NCBI RefSeq assembly: GCF_036898465.1
Contig: NZ_JARUMJ010000001.1
Span: forward strand, 2,976,001-3,040,000
Source: Streptomyces sp. B21-105
GTDB taxonomy: Bacteria; Actinomycetota; Actinomycetes; Streptomycetales; Streptomycetaceae
Reading direction: 5' to 3'
DNA: 64,000 bases
A program made the position numbers and the translations under genes. Positions 46,281 through 55,905 of the stretch are shown piece after piece (within the stretch, counting starts at the first letter, position 1; each line of letters starts with the position of its first letter). The notes beneath the pieces are model-generated. The model was not told the DNA's origin. It did no database searches and saw only the letters and a program-made list of their open reading frames with translations.

Positions 46281-47429
46281 TCACACCCCGGACGAGACCT
46301 CAGTCTTCTCGTCCGGGGCCGTCGCTTTTCCCTCTGCCGCTGCCAGCGCCTTGTTGCGGCGCACGGAGGACCAGAAGGACCAGGCGATCAGGAGGACACC
46401 GACGAGGCCGGTGATGACCTCGTGGATCTGGTACTGAATGGTGATCATGAGGAGCACCGCGAGGGCGCCGATCGCGTAGTGGGCGCCGTGCTCGAGGTAG
46501 ACGTAGTCGTCGAGGGTGCCCTGGCGGACCAGGTACACGGTGAGGGACCGGACGTACATGGCGCCGACGCCGAGACCGAGGGCCATCAGGACGATGTCGT
46601 TGGTGACGGCGAACGCGCCGATCACACCGTCGAAGGAGAAGGACGCGTCCAGCACCTCGAGGTAGAGGAACATGAAGAACGCGGCCTGGCCGGCGAGGAC
46701 GACCGCCGGGCGCTGCTTCCCGCTGCGCGCGGCCTCTTCCTCCGCCTCGTGCTCCCGCTCCTCCTCTTCCTCGAGCTTGTCCTCGAAGTAGCCGGAGAGA
46801 CCGCCGACGATCATGTACGTGATCAGGCCGGCGATGCCGGAGATCAGGACCGTCTCCGCCTTGTCGACGTGCGCCCCGCCGTGCTGATGGGCGTGGGCGG
46901 CGAAGGTGAAGGAGGTGATCAGCAGGACGATCAGCGCGATGCAGACCGACAGCATGTCGACCTTGCCGAGCTTGGCCAGCGGGCGCTCGATCCAGCGCAG
47001 CCACTGGATGTCCCGGTCCTCGAAGATGAAGTCCAGGAAGATCATCAGCAGGAACATGCCACCGAACGCGGCGATCGACGGGTGGGCGTCGGTGACGAGC
47101 TGCTGGTACTTGTCCTTGTCGTTGAGGGCGAGGTCGACCGCGTCGATCGGGCCGATCTTCGCGCTGATGGCGACGATGACGACGGGGAAGACCAGCCGCA
47201 TGCCGAAGACGGCGATGAGCACACCGATCGTGAGGAAGATCTTCTGCCAGAAGGCATTCATCTTCTTCAGGATTCCGGCGTTGACCACCGCGTTGTCGAA
47301 CGACAGCGAGATCTCCAGGATGCAGAGGATCGCCACGATGCCGAGGGCCTCCCACCCCCCGTAGAAGGCCGCTGCGACCAGGCCGAGCGCGGTGATCGCG
47401 AACGACCAGCCGAAAGTTTTCAGAAGCAC
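46281..47429 (-). CDS. TerC-like DUF475 membrane protein
   Basis: A 382-residue membrane protein of about nine helices. It carries the family's LEISLSFDNAVVNAGILKKM in helix 2 and YLEVLDASFSFDGVIGAFAV in a later helix, the two acidic D-N/D-G motifs thought to bind metal. A cytoplasmic Glu-rich loop (DKLEEEEEREHEAEEEAARS) separates the halves, and a His-rich loop (AAHAHQHGGAHVDKAE) precedes it. TerC-type proteins partner with TerD in metal-linked stress responses. Starts with GTG at 47429. It follows the TerD gene by 235 bp on the same strand. Confidence 0.88.
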   Translation of the reverse strand: MLLKTFGWSFAITALGLVAAAFYGGWEALGIVAILCILEISLSFDNAVVNAGILKKMNAFWQKIFLTIGVLIAVFGMRLVFPVVIVAISAKIGPIDAVDLALNDKDKYQQLVTDAHPSIAAFGGMFLLMIFLDFIFEDRDIQWLRWIERPLAKLGKVDMLSVCIALIVLLITSFTFAAHAHQHGGAHVDKAETVLISGIAGLITYMIVGGLSGYFEDKLEEEEEREHEAEEEAARSGKQRPAVVLAGQAAFFMFLYLEVLDASFSFDGVIGAFAVTNDIVLMALGLGVGAMYVRSLTVYLVRQGTLDDYVYLEHGAHYAIGALAVLLMITIQYQIHEVITGLVGVLLIAWSFWSSVRRNKALAAAEGKATAPDEKTEVSSGV

Positions 47430-47664
47430 TGGCTACCCAATCCTGTGTCGGGGGTCCCCCCAGTCGAAACTGAGGGCGGGTCTCCCCCGCGCCGTACTCG
47501 GCTTTACGAAACGTTGACTTCCAGCTGCGAAGTCTAAGGGTCGACTGCTCCGTACGGGGCGGGCGGCCCCGTACCGATCGGTAGCCGGGGCTCCGTGCGG
47601 AATGCGAAACGCTTCCAGGACAGGCCCCAGGGGTTCCTAGCAGGTCTCGGAGGCCTGGGAGGCC

Positions 47665-48240
47665 CTAGGAGACGTTCACCCCGAAGTCGAGCGCGATGCC
47701 CCGCAGACCCGACGCATACCCCTGTCCCACGGCTCTGAACTTCCACTCGCCCTGATACCGGTAGAGCTCGCCGAAGATCATCGCGGTCTCGGTGCCGGCG
47801 TCCTCGCTGAGGTCGTAGCGCGCGAGTTCCTGGCCGTCGGCCTGGTTGACGACGCGGATGAACGCGTTGGAGACCTGTCCGAAGGTCTGGCCCCGCTCGT
47901 CGGCCATGTGGATGGAGACCGGAAAGACGATCTTGTCGCACTGCGGCGGCACCTTGAGGAGGTTCACGATCAGCGACTCGTCGTCGCCCTCGCCCTCACC
48001 GGTGAGGTTGTCGCCGGTGTGCTCCACCGAGCCGTCCGGGCTCTGGAGTTGGTTGTAGAAGACGAACCATTCGTCCCCCATGACCCGCCCGCCGGTGCAC
48101 AGCAGAGCGCTGGCGTCCAGGTCGAAGGGGGCTCCGGTGGTGGAGCGCGCGTCCCAGCCGAGTCCGACCATCACCTGCGTGAGGTTCGGCGCGGCCTTGG
48201 ACAGGGAGACGTTGCCCCCCTTGGCGAGCGTGACGCCCAT
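47665..48240 (-). CDS. terD: TerD-family stress protein
   Basis: A 191-residue protein starting [20 protein letters not shown], the canonical TerD length. The calcium-binding loop [18 protein letters not shown] is intact, and [20 protein letters not shown] then [20 protein letters not shown] closes the domain. GGGGAGGA lies seven bases before the ATG. TerD proteins bind Ca2+ and act in tellurite and oxidative stress responses and in differentiation in streptomycetes. It is about 70% identical by eye to the next TerD gene, so the two are tandem paralogues. Confidence 0.93.
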   Translation of the reverse strand: MGVTLAKGGNVSLSKAAPNLTQVMVGLGWDARSTTGAPFDLDASALLCTGGRVMGDEWFVFYNQLQSPDGSVEHTGDNLTGEGEGDDESLIVNLLKVPPQCDKIVFPVSIHMADERGQTFGQVSNAFIRVVNQADGQELARYDLSEDAGTETAMIFGELYRYQGEWKFRAVGQGYASGLRGIALDFGVNVS

Positions 48241-48326
48241 ATTGCTTGTCCTCCCCTAGGTCATGCTCAGGCAGTCTCTTCGGTTGTTCTGCTCGGTTGT
48301 TCTGCCCTCCCCCGAAGGGGGGACCC

Positions 48327-48357
48327 CCGGCGCCGCCCGTGAACGGTGCGGCGCCGG
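48327..48357 (-). terminator. Stem-loop terminator after the first TerD gene
   Basis: CCGGCGCCGC (48327-48336) and GCGGCGCCGG (48348-48357) form a perfect 10-bp stem with an inner GT/AC extension. It lies about 50 bases past the stop of the 48406-48981 gene and separates the two TerD transcripts. Confidence 0.65.
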
Positions 48358-48405
48358 ACGTCGGACGATCAGGTGACTCGGGTCGTGCGTGCGGCTGCGG
48401 GTGAC

Positions 48406-48981
48406 TCAGACGTTGACGCCGAAGTCCTGCGCGATGCCGCGCAGACCCGAGGCGTAGCCCTGGCCGATGGCACGGAACTTCCACTCGGCGCCGTGCCGGT
48501 ACAGCTCGCCGAAGACCATCGCGGTCTCCGTGCTCGCGTCCTCGCTGAGGTCGTAGCGGGCGATCTCGGCGCCGCCGGCCTGGTTCACGACGCGGATGAA
48601 CGCGTTGCGGACCTGCCCGAAGGACTGCTGCCGGTTCTCGGCGTCGTAGATCGACACCGGAAAGACGATCTTGTCGACGTCGGCCGGGACGGTGGCGAGG
48701 TCGACCTTGATCGCCTCGTCGTCGCCCTCGCCTTCACCGGTGGTGTTGTCACCGGTGTGCTCGACCGAGCCGTCGGGGCTCTTGAGGTTGTTGAAGAAGA
48801 CGAAGTTGGCGTCACTGGCGACCTTGCCGGCGTTGTTCACCAGCAGCGCGCTGGCGTCCAGGTCGAAGTCGGTGCCGGTCGTGGTGCGGACGTCCCACCC
48901 CAGACCGACGATGACCGCGGTCAGGCCCGGGGCCTCCTTGGTCAGCGATACGTTGCCGCCCTTGCTGAGGCTGACTCCCAC
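48406..48981 (-). CDS. terD: TerD-family stress protein
   Basis: A 191-residue protein, read from GTG at 48981, with GAGGAG a few bases upstream; it begins [20 protein letters not shown]. The Ca2+ loop [18 protein letters not shown] is complete, and the C-terminus [18 protein letters not shown] is nearly the same as in its neighbour. It probably has its own promoter in the 113-bp gap before the peroxiredoxin gene. Same role as the neighbouring TerD: cytoplasmic metal-binding stress protein. Confidence 0.93.
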   Translation of the reverse strand: MGVSLSKGGNVSLTKEAPGLTAVIVGLGWDVRTTTGTDFDLDASALLVNNAGKVASDANFVFFNNLKSPDGSVEHTGDNTTGEGEGDDEAIKVDLATVPADVDKIVFPVSIYDAENRQQSFGQVRNAFIRVVNQAGGAEIARYDLSEDASTETAMVFGELYRHGAEWKFRAIGQGYASGLRGIAQDFGVNV

Positions 48982-49094
48982 GAGCTCCTCCATTGGTTTC
49001 TGGGGCGGGGAGCCCCGTACTGCGTCGGATATCGGATCAACGAGTCGATCCTAGTGACGGGTTCCCGAAGCACGCAGGCCCTGGGGCCGATGAA

Positions 49095-49553
49095 TCACAG
49101 GGTGTCGAGTGCCTTGACGTACTCGCCGAGGTCCCGGGCGTCCGGCAGGGCGTTGACGACCGTCCAGCGCACGACGCCCTCCTTGTCGATGACGAAGGTG
49201 CCGCGCACCGCGCAGCCCTTGTCCTCGGCGAAGACGCCATAGGCACGGGACACCTCGCCGTGCGGCCAGAAGTCGCTGAGCAGCGGGTACTCCAGGCCCT
49301 CCTGCTCGGCGAAGACGCGCAGGGTGTGGATCGAGTCGTTGGACACGGCGAGCACCTGGGTGTCGCGGTCGGCGAACTGCGGCAGGTGGTCGCGCACCTC
49401 GCACAGCTCCCCGGTGCAGACGCCGGTGAAGGCGAAGGGGTAGAAGAGCAGGACGACGTTCTTGTCGCCCCGGAAGTCGGAGAGCTTCACGGCCCGGCCG
49501 TGGTTGTCCTTGAGCTCGAACTCGGGGGCCTTGTCGCCGACCTGGATCGCCAT
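49095..49553 (-). CDS. AhpE-type peroxiredoxin
   Basis: A 152-residue thiol peroxidase with the motif [20 protein letters not shown]. The peroxidatic cysteine is Cys46 in the TxxC motif, and Cys51 is five residues on, as in AhpE of mycobacteria. [16 protein letters not shown] near the end closes the fold. It reduces hydroperoxides and peroxynitrite in the cytoplasm using mycoredoxin or thioredoxin. It lies 113 bp upstream of the TerD genes on the same strand, fitting a joint oxidative/tellurite stress role, and has its own upstream region with 20-bp repeats. Confidence 0.92.
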   Translation of the reverse strand: MAIQVGDKAPEFELKDNHGRAVKLSDFRGDKNVVLLFYPFAFTGVCTGELCEVRDHLPQFADRDTQVLAVSNDSIHTLRVFAEQEGLEYPLLSDFWPHGEVSRAYGVFAEDKGCAVRGTFVIDKEGVVRWTVVNALPDARDLGEYVKALDTL

Positions 49554-49620
49554 CGCCTGGATGTCCCTTCGGTGGGGCTGTCTGGGTGGGACCCACCCTA
49601 CGCAGCGACCGCCGAAGGCC

Positions 49621-49715
49621 TACGGACGGCCCGCAAGACCGCTGGACGGGCCGGAAGGCCGACGGACGGGCCGCAGGGGCCGACGGACGGACCGGAAGGC
49701 CGACGGACGGGCCGG
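49621..49715. repeat. Five ~20-bp degenerate tandem repeats (GACGGACGG core)
   Basis: Copies of a (G/T)ACGGACGG-type core begin at 49621, 49641 (as GCTGGACGG), 49661, 49682 and 49702, with a 20-bp period. They fill the gap between the DUF3052 and peroxiredoxin genes, and the last copy forms one arm of the terminator. Confidence 0.8.
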
Positions 49716-49737
49716 AGGCGTGAGCCCGGCCCGTCCG
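49704..49737 (-). terminator. Terminator hairpin after the DUF3052 gene
   Basis: CGGACGGGCCGG (49704-49715) and CCGGCCCGTCCG (49726-49737) pair perfectly over 12 bp with a 10-nt loop, about ten bases past the DUF3052 stop on the minus strand. Confidence 0.75.
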
Positions 49738-49746
49738 CACGTCACA

Positions 49747-50184
49747 TCACTTCTTGGACTTGGCCGCCTTGGGCGTCACCAGCCGGCTGCCGCTCCAGTC
49801 CTTGCCTACGCTGACGCTCTTGCTGGCCGACAGACCCGCAGTCGTCGCGGCTTCGGAGATGTCGCTCGGCTCCACGTATCCCGTACGGCCGGTCTTCGGC
49901 GTCAGGAGGAGGATCGACCCGCCTTCCTCGATGTACGTGGTGGCGTCCACCAGCGCATCCGTCAGGTCTCCGTCATCGTCGCGGAACCAGAGCACCACGG
50001 CGTCGGCGACGTCGTCGTAGTCCTCGTCCACCAGATCGCTGCCGATGACTTCCTCGATGGACTCGCGGAGCTCCTGGTCGACGTCGTCGTCGTAGCCGAT
50101 CTCCTGGACCACCTGCTCGGGCTGGAAACCCAGCCTGACGGCAGGGCTGGTCCGCTCCTCCGCGTGGTCCGCGGTCGCGCTCAC
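49747..50184 (-). CDS. DUF3052 protein
   Basis: A 145-residue protein, GTG at 50184 with AGGAGG seven bases upstream. It begins MSATADHAEERTSPAVRLGF, then QPEQVVQEIGYDDDVDQELR, VDEDYDDVADAVVLWFRDDD and GGSILLLTPKTGRTGYVEPS. It ends in a Lys-rich tail (TPKAAKSKK). DUF3052 is an actinobacterial family with a SAM-methyltransferase-like fold suggestion but no known activity. It is divergent from aceE across a 473-bp spacer, a conserved neighbourhood in streptomycetes. Confidence 0.9.
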   Translation of the reverse strand: MSATADHAEERTSPAVRLGFQPEQVVQEIGYDDDVDQELRESIEEVIGSDLVDEDYDDVADAVVLWFRDDDGDLTDALVDATTYIEEGGSILLLTPKTGRTGYVEPSDISEAATTAGLSASKSVSVGKDWSGSRLVTPKAAKSKK

Positions 50185-50657
50185 GGGTTGCCTCCTGATC
50201 TTGATTCGGATGGGGTTCCCCCGGGCCCGTCCAGGGCGTGGGGGGAAACTGAGCCACGCGCGTGCGCGAGGCATTGGCCGTAGTCCACACGGACGGGGCG
50301 GATCGCGCAAGTACCCGGCGGTTCGGACCGCCGAAACGGTGACGATCCTGGCCGTCTCGACGCAACTCCAGGCAGACGATGCGGACGGATGGTGACGTAC
50401 ACCACACCTATCTGCCCTGTTTGCGCATTTGAGAACCATCCAAGGGTACGAGATTCGAACGGGCTCCTGTTACCTAGGGGTAGAGATGACGTTTGCAGCG
50501 CGTAGGTACACGATGGGGCGGTGCAGGCACCCGAGGGACAGGCGGAGCCATCCGCGTGACGCCCGCGAGGCACCGCGCGAGACCCATAGCCTCACCCAAT
50601 AGCTGCCCCACCACCCACCCAGCCCCCACACCGCCCCTCTGACAGGTAAGGAACAGC
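50185..50657. other. Long divergent intergenic region between DUF3052 and aceE
   Basis: This 473-bp spacer holds the promoters of both genes. On the plus strand a TTGAGA near 50430 and AT-richer sequence follow, but I cannot fix a convincing -35/-10 pair. No coding sequence with family features, no perfect dyad above 10 bp and no RNA gene were found. The AAGGA site 5-6 bases before the GTG at 50658 marks the aceE start. Confidence 0.45.
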
Positions 50658-53405
50658 GTGGCTTCCGGATCCGATCGCAACCCGATCATCATTGGCGGCC
50701 TTCCGAGTCAGGTTCCTGACTTCGACCCCGAGGAAACGCAGGAGTGGCTCGACTCCCTCGACGCCGCGATCGACGAGCGCGGCCGGGAGCGGGCCCGCTA
50801 TCTCATGCTGCGCCTCATCGAGCGGGCCCGCGAGAAGCGCGTGGCCGTGCCCGAGATGCGCAGTACGGACTACGTCAACACCATCCCCACCAGGGCCGAG
50901 CCGTTCTTCCCGGGCAACGAGGAGATCGAGCGCAAGATCCTCAACGCGACCCGCTGGAACGCGGCGGTGATGGTGTCCAGGGCCCAGCGGCCGGGCATCG
51001 GCGTGGGCGGCCACATCGCCACCTTCGCCTCCTCGGCGTCCCTCTACGACGTCGGCTTCAACCACTTCTTCCGCGGCAAGGACGAGGGCGACGGCGGCGA
51101 CCAGGTCTTCTTCCAGGGCCACGCCTCGCCGGGCATCTACGCACGCGCGTTCCTGCTCGACCGGCTCAGCGAGGACAACCTCGACGGGTTCCGCCAGGAG
51201 AAGTCGAAGGCCCCGCACGGGCTGTCCTCGTACCCGCACCCGCGTCTGATGCCCGACTTCTGGGAGTTCCCGACGGTGTCGATGGGCCTCGGCCCGATCG
51301 GCGCGATCTACCAGGCGCGGATGAACCGCTACATGCACGCGCGCGGGATCGCCGACACGTCGAAGTCGCGCGTGTGGGCGTTCCTCGGGGACGGCGAGAT
51401 GGACGAGCCGGAGTCGCTCGGCCAGCTGACGATCGCCGCGCGTGAGGGCTTGGACAACCTGACCTTCGTGGTCAACTGCAACCTCCAGCGGCTCGACGGC
51501 CCCGTGCGCGGCAACGGCAAGGTCATCCAGGAGCTGGAGTCGGTCTTCCGGGGCGCCGGCTGGAACGTGATCAAGCTGATCTGGGACCGGTCGTGGGACC
51601 CGCTGCTCGCCCAGGACCGCGACGGCACCCTCGTCAACCGGATGAACACGACGCCGGACGGCCAGTTCCAGACGTACGCCACCGAGTCCGGCGCCTACAT
51701 CCGGGACCACTTCTTCGGTGACGACCACCGGCTGCGCGCGATGGTCGAGGGCATGACCGACGACCAGATCCTGCACCTGGGCCGCGGCGGTCACGACCAC
51801 CGGAAGATCTACGCGGCGTTCAAGGCGGCCGTGGAGCACACCGGCCAGCCGACGGTCATCCTCGCCAAGACGGTCAAGGGCTGGACGCTGGGCCCCAACT
51901 TCGAGGGCCGCAACGCCACGCACCAGATGAAGAAGCTGACGGTCGCCGACCTGAAGGGCTTCCGCGACCGGCTGCACCTGCCGATCTCCGACAAGGAGCT
52001 GGAGGGCGGCGCGCCGCCGTACTTCCACCCGGGGCGGAACTCGGAGGAGCTCCAGTACATGCACGACCGCCGCAAGAGCTGCGGCGGCTATGTCCCGACC
52101 CGTGTGGTGCGCTCCAAACCGCTCGCACTGCCGGACGACAAGACGTACGCGTCCGTGAAGAAGGGCTCGGGTCAGCAGTCGATCGCCACGACGATGGCGT
52201 TTGTCCGGCTGCTCAAGGACCTCATGCGGGACAAGGAGATCGGCAAGCGGTTCGTGCTGATCGCGCCGGACGAGTACCGCACCTTCGGCATGGACTCCTT
52301 CTTCCCGAGTGCGAAGATCTACAACCCGCTCGGCCAGCAGTACGAGTCGGTCGACCGGGAGCTGCTGCTCGCGTACAAGGAGTCGCCGACCGGGCAGATG
52401 CTGCACGACGGCATCTCCGAGGCGGGCTGCACGGCGTCCCTGATCGCGGCGGGCTCGGCCTACGCCACGCACGGCGAGCCGCTTATCCCGGTCTACGTCT
52501 TCTACTCGATGTTCGGTTTCCAGCGCACCGGTGACCAGTTCTGGCAGATGGCGGACCAGTTGGCGCGCGGTTTCGTCCTGGGGGCGACCGCCGGGCGTAC
52601 GACCCTGACCGGTGAGGGTCTCCAGCACGCGGACGGCCACTCCCAGCTGCTCGCCTCGACCAACCCGGGCTGCGTCGCCTACGACCCGGCCTTCGGTTTC
52701 GAGATCGCGCACATCGTGCAGGACGGGCTCCGCCGGATGTACGGCAGCTCCGCCGAGCACCCGCACGGCGAGGACGTCTTCTACTACCTCACCGTCTACA
52801 ACGAGCCCATCCAGCACCCGGCCGAGCCGGCGAACGTGGACGCCGAGGGCATCCTCAAGGGCATCCACCGCTTCAGCGCCGGCGTCTCGGGGTCGATCCC
52901 GGCGCAGATCATCGCGTCCGGCGTGGCCGTCCCGTGGGCGCTCCAGGCGCAGAAGATCCTCGCCGAGGACTGGAACGTCAAGGCCGACGTCTGGTCGGCG
53001 ACCTCCTGGAACGAGCTGCGGCGCGAGGCCGTCGAGGTCGAGCGGCACAACCTGCTGCACCCCGAGGAGGAGCAGCAGGTGCCGTACGTGACGCGCAAGC
53101 TCTCCGGGGCCGAGGGGCCGTTCGTGGCCGTCTCGGACTGGATGCGGTCGGTGCCGGACCAGATCGCCCGCTGGGTGCCGGGCACGTACCAGTCGCTGGG
53201 CGCGGACGGCTTCGGCTTCGCCGACACCCGCGGGGCGGCGCGCCGCTTCTTCCACATCGACGCCGAGTCGGTGGTCGTGGCGGTGCTGACCGAGCTGGCG
53301 CGCGAGGGCAAGGTCGACCGGTCGCTGCTGAAGCAGGCCATCGACCGGTACCAGCTGCTGGACGTCTCGGCGGCGGCCCCGGGAGCCGCCGGGGGCGACG
53401 CGTAG
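50658..53405 (+). CDS. aceE: Pyruvate dehydrogenase E1 component (homodimeric)
   Basis: A 915-residue thiamine-diphosphate enzyme that decarboxylates pyruvate and transfers the acetyl group to the lipoyl domains of E2. The ThDP motif is [20 protein letters not shown] followed by [20 protein letters not shown] (GDG...NCN). The N-terminal histidine-containing block [38 protein letters not shown] near the start and [20 protein letters not shown] with [16 protein letters not shown] later are typical of the homodimeric AceE type. The full length matches the family. It starts with GTG, has a strong terminator behind it, and no E2 or E3 gene is adjacent; those are elsewhere in the genome. Confidence 0.96.
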   Translation: MASGSDRNPIIIGGLPSQVPDFDPEETQEWLDSLDAAIDERGRERARYLMLRLIERAREKRVAVPEMRSTDYVNTIPTRAEPFFPGNEEIERKILNATRWNAAVMVSRAQRPGIGVGGHIATFASSASLYDVGFNHFFRGKDEGDGGDQVFFQGHASPGIYARAFLLDRLSEDNLDGFRQEKSKAPHGLSSYPHPRLMPDFWEFPTVSMGLGPIGAIYQARMNRYMHARGIADTSKSRVWAFLGDGEMDEPESLGQLTIAAREGLDNLTFVVNCNLQRLDGPVRGNGKVIQELESVFRGAGWNVIKLIWDRSWDPLLAQDRDGTLVNRMNTTPDGQFQTYATESGAYIRDHFFGDDHRLRAMVEGMTDDQILHLGRGGHDHRKIYAAFKAAVEHTGQPTVILAKTVKGWTLGPNFEGRNATHQMKKLTVADLKGFRDRLHLPISDKELEGGAPPYFHPGRNSEELQYMHDRRKSCGGYVPTRVVRSKPLALPDDKTYASVKKGSGQQSIATTMAFVRLLKDLMRDKEIGKRFVLIAPDEYRTFGMDSFFPSAKIYNPLGQQYESVDRELLLAYKESPTGQMLHDGISEAGCTASLIAAGSAYATHGEPLIPVYVFYSMFGFQRTGDQFWQMADQLARGFVLGATAGRTTLTGEGLQHADGHSQLLASTNPGCVAYDPAFGFEIAHIVQDGLRRMYGSSAEHPHGEDVFYYLTVYNEPIQHPAEPANVDAEGILKGIHRFSAGVSGSIPAQIIASGVAVPWALQAQKILAEDWNVKADVWSATSWNELRREAVEVERHNLLHPEEEQQVPYVTRKLSGAEGPFVAVSDWMRSVPDQIARWVPGTYQSLGADGFGFADTRGAARRFFHIDAESVVVAVLTELAREGKVDRSLLKQAIDRYQLLDVSAAAPGAAGGDA

Positions 53406-53413
53406 CCTCCGCG

Positions 53414-53475
53414 CGAGCAGAGCGGAGCGGAGCAGAGCAGAGCGGAGCTGGGTTGAGCCGAGCCGAGCTGAGCGG
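53414..53475. repeat. Pentamer repeat (GAGCN) tract after aceE
   Basis: About twelve 5-bp units of the type AGCAG/AGCGG/AGCTG/AGCCG run from 53414 to 53475, starting eight bases after the aceE stop and ending just before its terminator. The tract is not coding in any frame I favour. Confidence 0.85.
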
Positions 53476-53477
53476 AT

Positions 53478-53513
53478 GAAGGGCGGTGGGGCCTGCGGGC
53501 TCCACCGCCCTTC
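53478..53513 (+). terminator. aceE terminator
   Basis: Arms GAAGGGCGGTGG (53478-53489) and CCACCGCCCTTC (53502-53513) form a perfect 12-bp stem with a 12-nt loop. It lies 72 bp after the aceE stop. No U-tract follows, as usual in this genus. Confidence 0.8.
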
Positions 53514-53718
53514 GGGCTTCCCCGGGCTCCGGCCGCCGGCCGGCCCGCCCGTGCCGTTGCGGTCCGCACCGCTGGGGTCCGTGCCGCCGCGGCCGGACCG
53601 TGAGCGGCGGGCACCTCACCCATTCCTGCCGGACCGTGAGCGGCGGGAACATCCGGACACCGGGTGACGCGCCGTGGCGGTCGTTCACGACCACGGCGGG
53701 ACGGGCCGGAGGGCCGCG

Positions 53719-54024
53719 TCAGAGCAGCCCGTTGCCCGGGCCCGCCGCTCCCGCCAGCCAGGCGACGGCCAGCAGGGTGTCGATCGCGCCGAGCACGACC
53801 GCGACCAGGGCCGGTACCGGGCGGGGGCCCGCCCAGGTGCGGCCCATGGCCAGCCAGCCGCAGACGATCGCCGCGGGGCCGAGGACGATCCCCAGCGCGA
53901 AGAATCCGGCGACCGCGCAGACGAGGCCGATGATGCCGAGCGTCGCGCTGTCCGGCCCGGCCCCTGACCTGGTGCGGCCAGGTGAGCGGGGGTACCTGCG
54001 GGCGCCGTTTCCGAATCCGGCCAT
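53719..54024 (-). CDS. DUF4190-type small membrane protein
   Basis: A 101-residue protein starting MAGFGNGARRYPRSPGRTRS, with GGGAG six bases upstream. A basic N-terminus is followed by two helices (TLGIIGLVCAVAGFFALGIV and ALVAVVLGAIDTLLAVAWLA) linked by the block LGPAAIVCGWLAMGRT. This is the DUF4190 pattern (small two-helix proteins often paired with secreted domains). Its function is unknown. About 190 bp separate it from the aceE terminator and it is a single-gene unit. Confidence 0.8.
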   Translation of the reverse strand: MAGFGNGARRYPRSPGRTRSGAGPDSATLGIIGLVCAVAGFFALGIVLGPAAIVCGWLAMGRTWAGPRPVPALVAVVLGAIDTLLAVAWLAGAAGPGNGLL

Positions 54025-54255
54025 CGTCAACTCCCTGGATTCCGGGGATGTTTCGATGAACGGGTAACCCGTGACGGGCGGTCCATGCCCCGCGGTCGCC
54101 GGGCGGTCGGCGCGCTGTCCCCCTCCGACAGCGCGCCACGGCCCTGGCAGGCCCTGCCATCCGGAGGGCCTGACCCACTGTGACCTGTGACGCGTGCCGG
54201 ATGCGAGAAACCTTTAGCGTTGTCACCCAGATAGGGGAAAGTCGCCGGAATCCCG

Positions 54256-55875
54256 TCAGATGTGACCGACGCCCGCGCCCGCCTCCGCGTTCTCCCCGCG
54301 CTTGGTGAGAAGCGCGACGAGGACGGCGACGACGGCCACCCCGGCCGCGACGAGCGAGGCCAGGCTCATGCCGGAGATGAACGTGTCGTGGGCGACGTCC
54401 GCGATCTTCGCGGCGACCGCCTCGGGGGTGCCCTTGGCCACCGGCGCCACGCCGACCTGGACGGCCTCGGAGGCCTGGTCCAGCTGGGCGGGGGTGAGTT
54501 CGGGCAGGCCCGCGTCCTTCCAGTTGCCCGGCAGGTCGCCGTCCACCTTGGAGGCCATCACGGCGCCCAGCACGGCCGTGCCGAGGCTGCCGCCGATCTG
54601 CATGGCGGCCTGCTGGAGACCGCCCGCCACACCCGACAGCTCCATCGGGGCGTTGCCGACGATGACCTCGGTCGCGCCGACCATGACGGGTGCGAGGCCG
54701 AAGCCCAGCAGCGCGAACCACACGGACATGACACCGCTGCCGGTGTCCTTCTCCAGCGTGGACATGCCGTACATGGCGATCGCGGTGGCCGCCATGCCGC
54801 CGGCCAGCGGGATGCGCGGGCCGAGCTTGGTGATCAGCACGCCCGCCACCGGGGAGCCGACGATCATCATGCCGGTCAGCGGAAGCAGGTGCAGGCCCGC
54901 GTCGATGGGGCTCATGCCGTGCACGTTCTGGAGGTAGAACGTCACGAAGAACAGGCCGCCCATGAAGGCGATCGCCATCAGCACCATGAGGACCACGCCC
55001 GCCGACAGCGGGACCGACCGGAACAGCGCCAGCGGGATCAGCGGCTCGCGCACCTTCGACTCCCACACGGCGAAGGCCGCGAAGAGCACCACGGAGCCGA
55101 GCAGGAACGCCCACGTCCGACCGTCGCCCCAGCCCCAGGCCGGAGCCTTGATCAGGGCCCAGACGAGGCAGAACATCGCACCGGAGAGCAGGGCGATGCC
55201 GGGGATGTCGAAGGAGCGCGGGGCGTTCTCCGCACGGTGGTCGAGCAGGATCAGCACGCCCAGCGCGAGAGCGAGGGCGCCGACCGGCACGTTGATGAAG
55301 AACACCGACTGCCAGTTGACGTGCTCGACGAGGACGCCGCCGAGGATCGGGCCGCCGGCGGTGGAGGCGCCGATGACCATGCCCCACAGGCCGATGGCCA
55401 TGTTGAGCTTCTCGGCCGGGAAGGTCGCGCGCAGCAGGCCGAGCGCGGCCGGCATCAGCAGGGCGCCGAACAGGCCCTGGAGCGCCCGGAAGGCGACGAC
55501 CGCGCCGATGCTGGAGGACAGGCCTATCGCGCCGGAGGCGGCGGCGAAGCCGACCACGCCTATCAGGAACGTCTGGCGGTGGCCGAAGCGGTCGCCGAGC
55601 TTGCCCGCGGTGATCAGGGCGACCGCGAGGGCGAGGAAGTAGGCGTTGGTGATCCACTGCACCTCGGCGAAGGTGGCGCCCAGGTCACTGGCGATGGCCG
55701 GGTTGGCGATGGCCACGATGGTGCCGTCGAGGGCCACCATCATGACGCCGACGGCGACGGTGATGAGGGTGAGCCACGGGTGGCCGCGCAGTCCCTGGGC
55801 GGACGGTCCGTCCGACGGGTCCGCCGGCGCCTTGCCCCCCGGACCCGTCGAGTCGATGGTGGTCTGACTAGTCAT
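54256..55875 (-). CDS. MFS drug exporter (DHA2 family, 14 TMS)
   Basis: A 539-residue exporter: motif D1-like LITVAVGVMMVALDGTIVAI in helix 1, motif A GKLGDRFGHRQTFLIGVVGF, and motif C GASTAGGPILGGVLVEHVNW. Fourteen helices fit the DHA2/EmrB group, so export of amphipathic drugs with proton antiport is expected. The ATG at 55875 has no Shine-Dalgarno site but lies seven bases after the -10 box of a RecA-NDp-type promoter, suggesting a leaderless, DNA-damage-inducible transcript. The divergent TetR gene is its likely repressor. Confidence 0.9.
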   Translation of the reverse strand: MTSQTTIDSTGPGGKAPADPSDGPSAQGLRGHPWLTLITVAVGVMMVALDGTIVAIANPAIASDLGATFAEVQWITNAYFLALAVALITAGKLGDRFGHRQTFLIGVVGFAAASGAIGLSSSIGAVVAFRALQGLFGALLMPAALGLLRATFPAEKLNMAIGLWGMVIGASTAGGPILGGVLVEHVNWQSVFFINVPVGALALALGVLILLDHRAENAPRSFDIPGIALLSGAMFCLVWALIKAPAWGWGDGRTWAFLLGSVVLFAAFAVWESKVREPLIPLALFRSVPLSAGVVLMVLMAIAFMGGLFFVTFYLQNVHGMSPIDAGLHLLPLTGMMIVGSPVAGVLITKLGPRIPLAGGMAATAIAMYGMSTLEKDTGSGVMSVWFALLGFGLAPVMVGATEVIVGNAPMELSGVAGGLQQAAMQIGGSLGTAVLGAVMASKVDGDLPGNWKDAGLPELTPAQLDQASEAVQVGVAPVAKGTPEAVAAKIADVAHDTFISGMSLASLVAAGVAVVAVLVALLTKRGENAEAGAGVGHI

Positions 55876-55882
55876 GCGTTCG

Positions 55883-55905
55883 AGGCTAGTGACAGCCACT
55901 GACAA
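55883..55905 (-). promoter_or_regulatory. RecA-NDp (PafBC-type) promoter of the MFS exporter
   Basis: On the minus strand TTGTCAGTG (55905-55897) is followed after eight bases by TAGCCT (55888-55883). This matches the LexA-independent DNA-damage promoter consensus TTGTCRGTG-N8-TAnnnT at all fixed positions, and the predicted start site falls at the ATG (55875). Confidence 0.65.

Noticed and set aside
49621..49715. Possible CRISPR-like array
   Set aside because: Units of 20 bp are contiguous and degenerate, with no unique spacers and no cas genes nearby.
50592..53255. An 887-codon open frame opposite aceE
   Set aside because: aceE on the plus strand is unambiguous (ThDP motif, full length). 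The antisense frame has no domain and is a GC-codon shadow.
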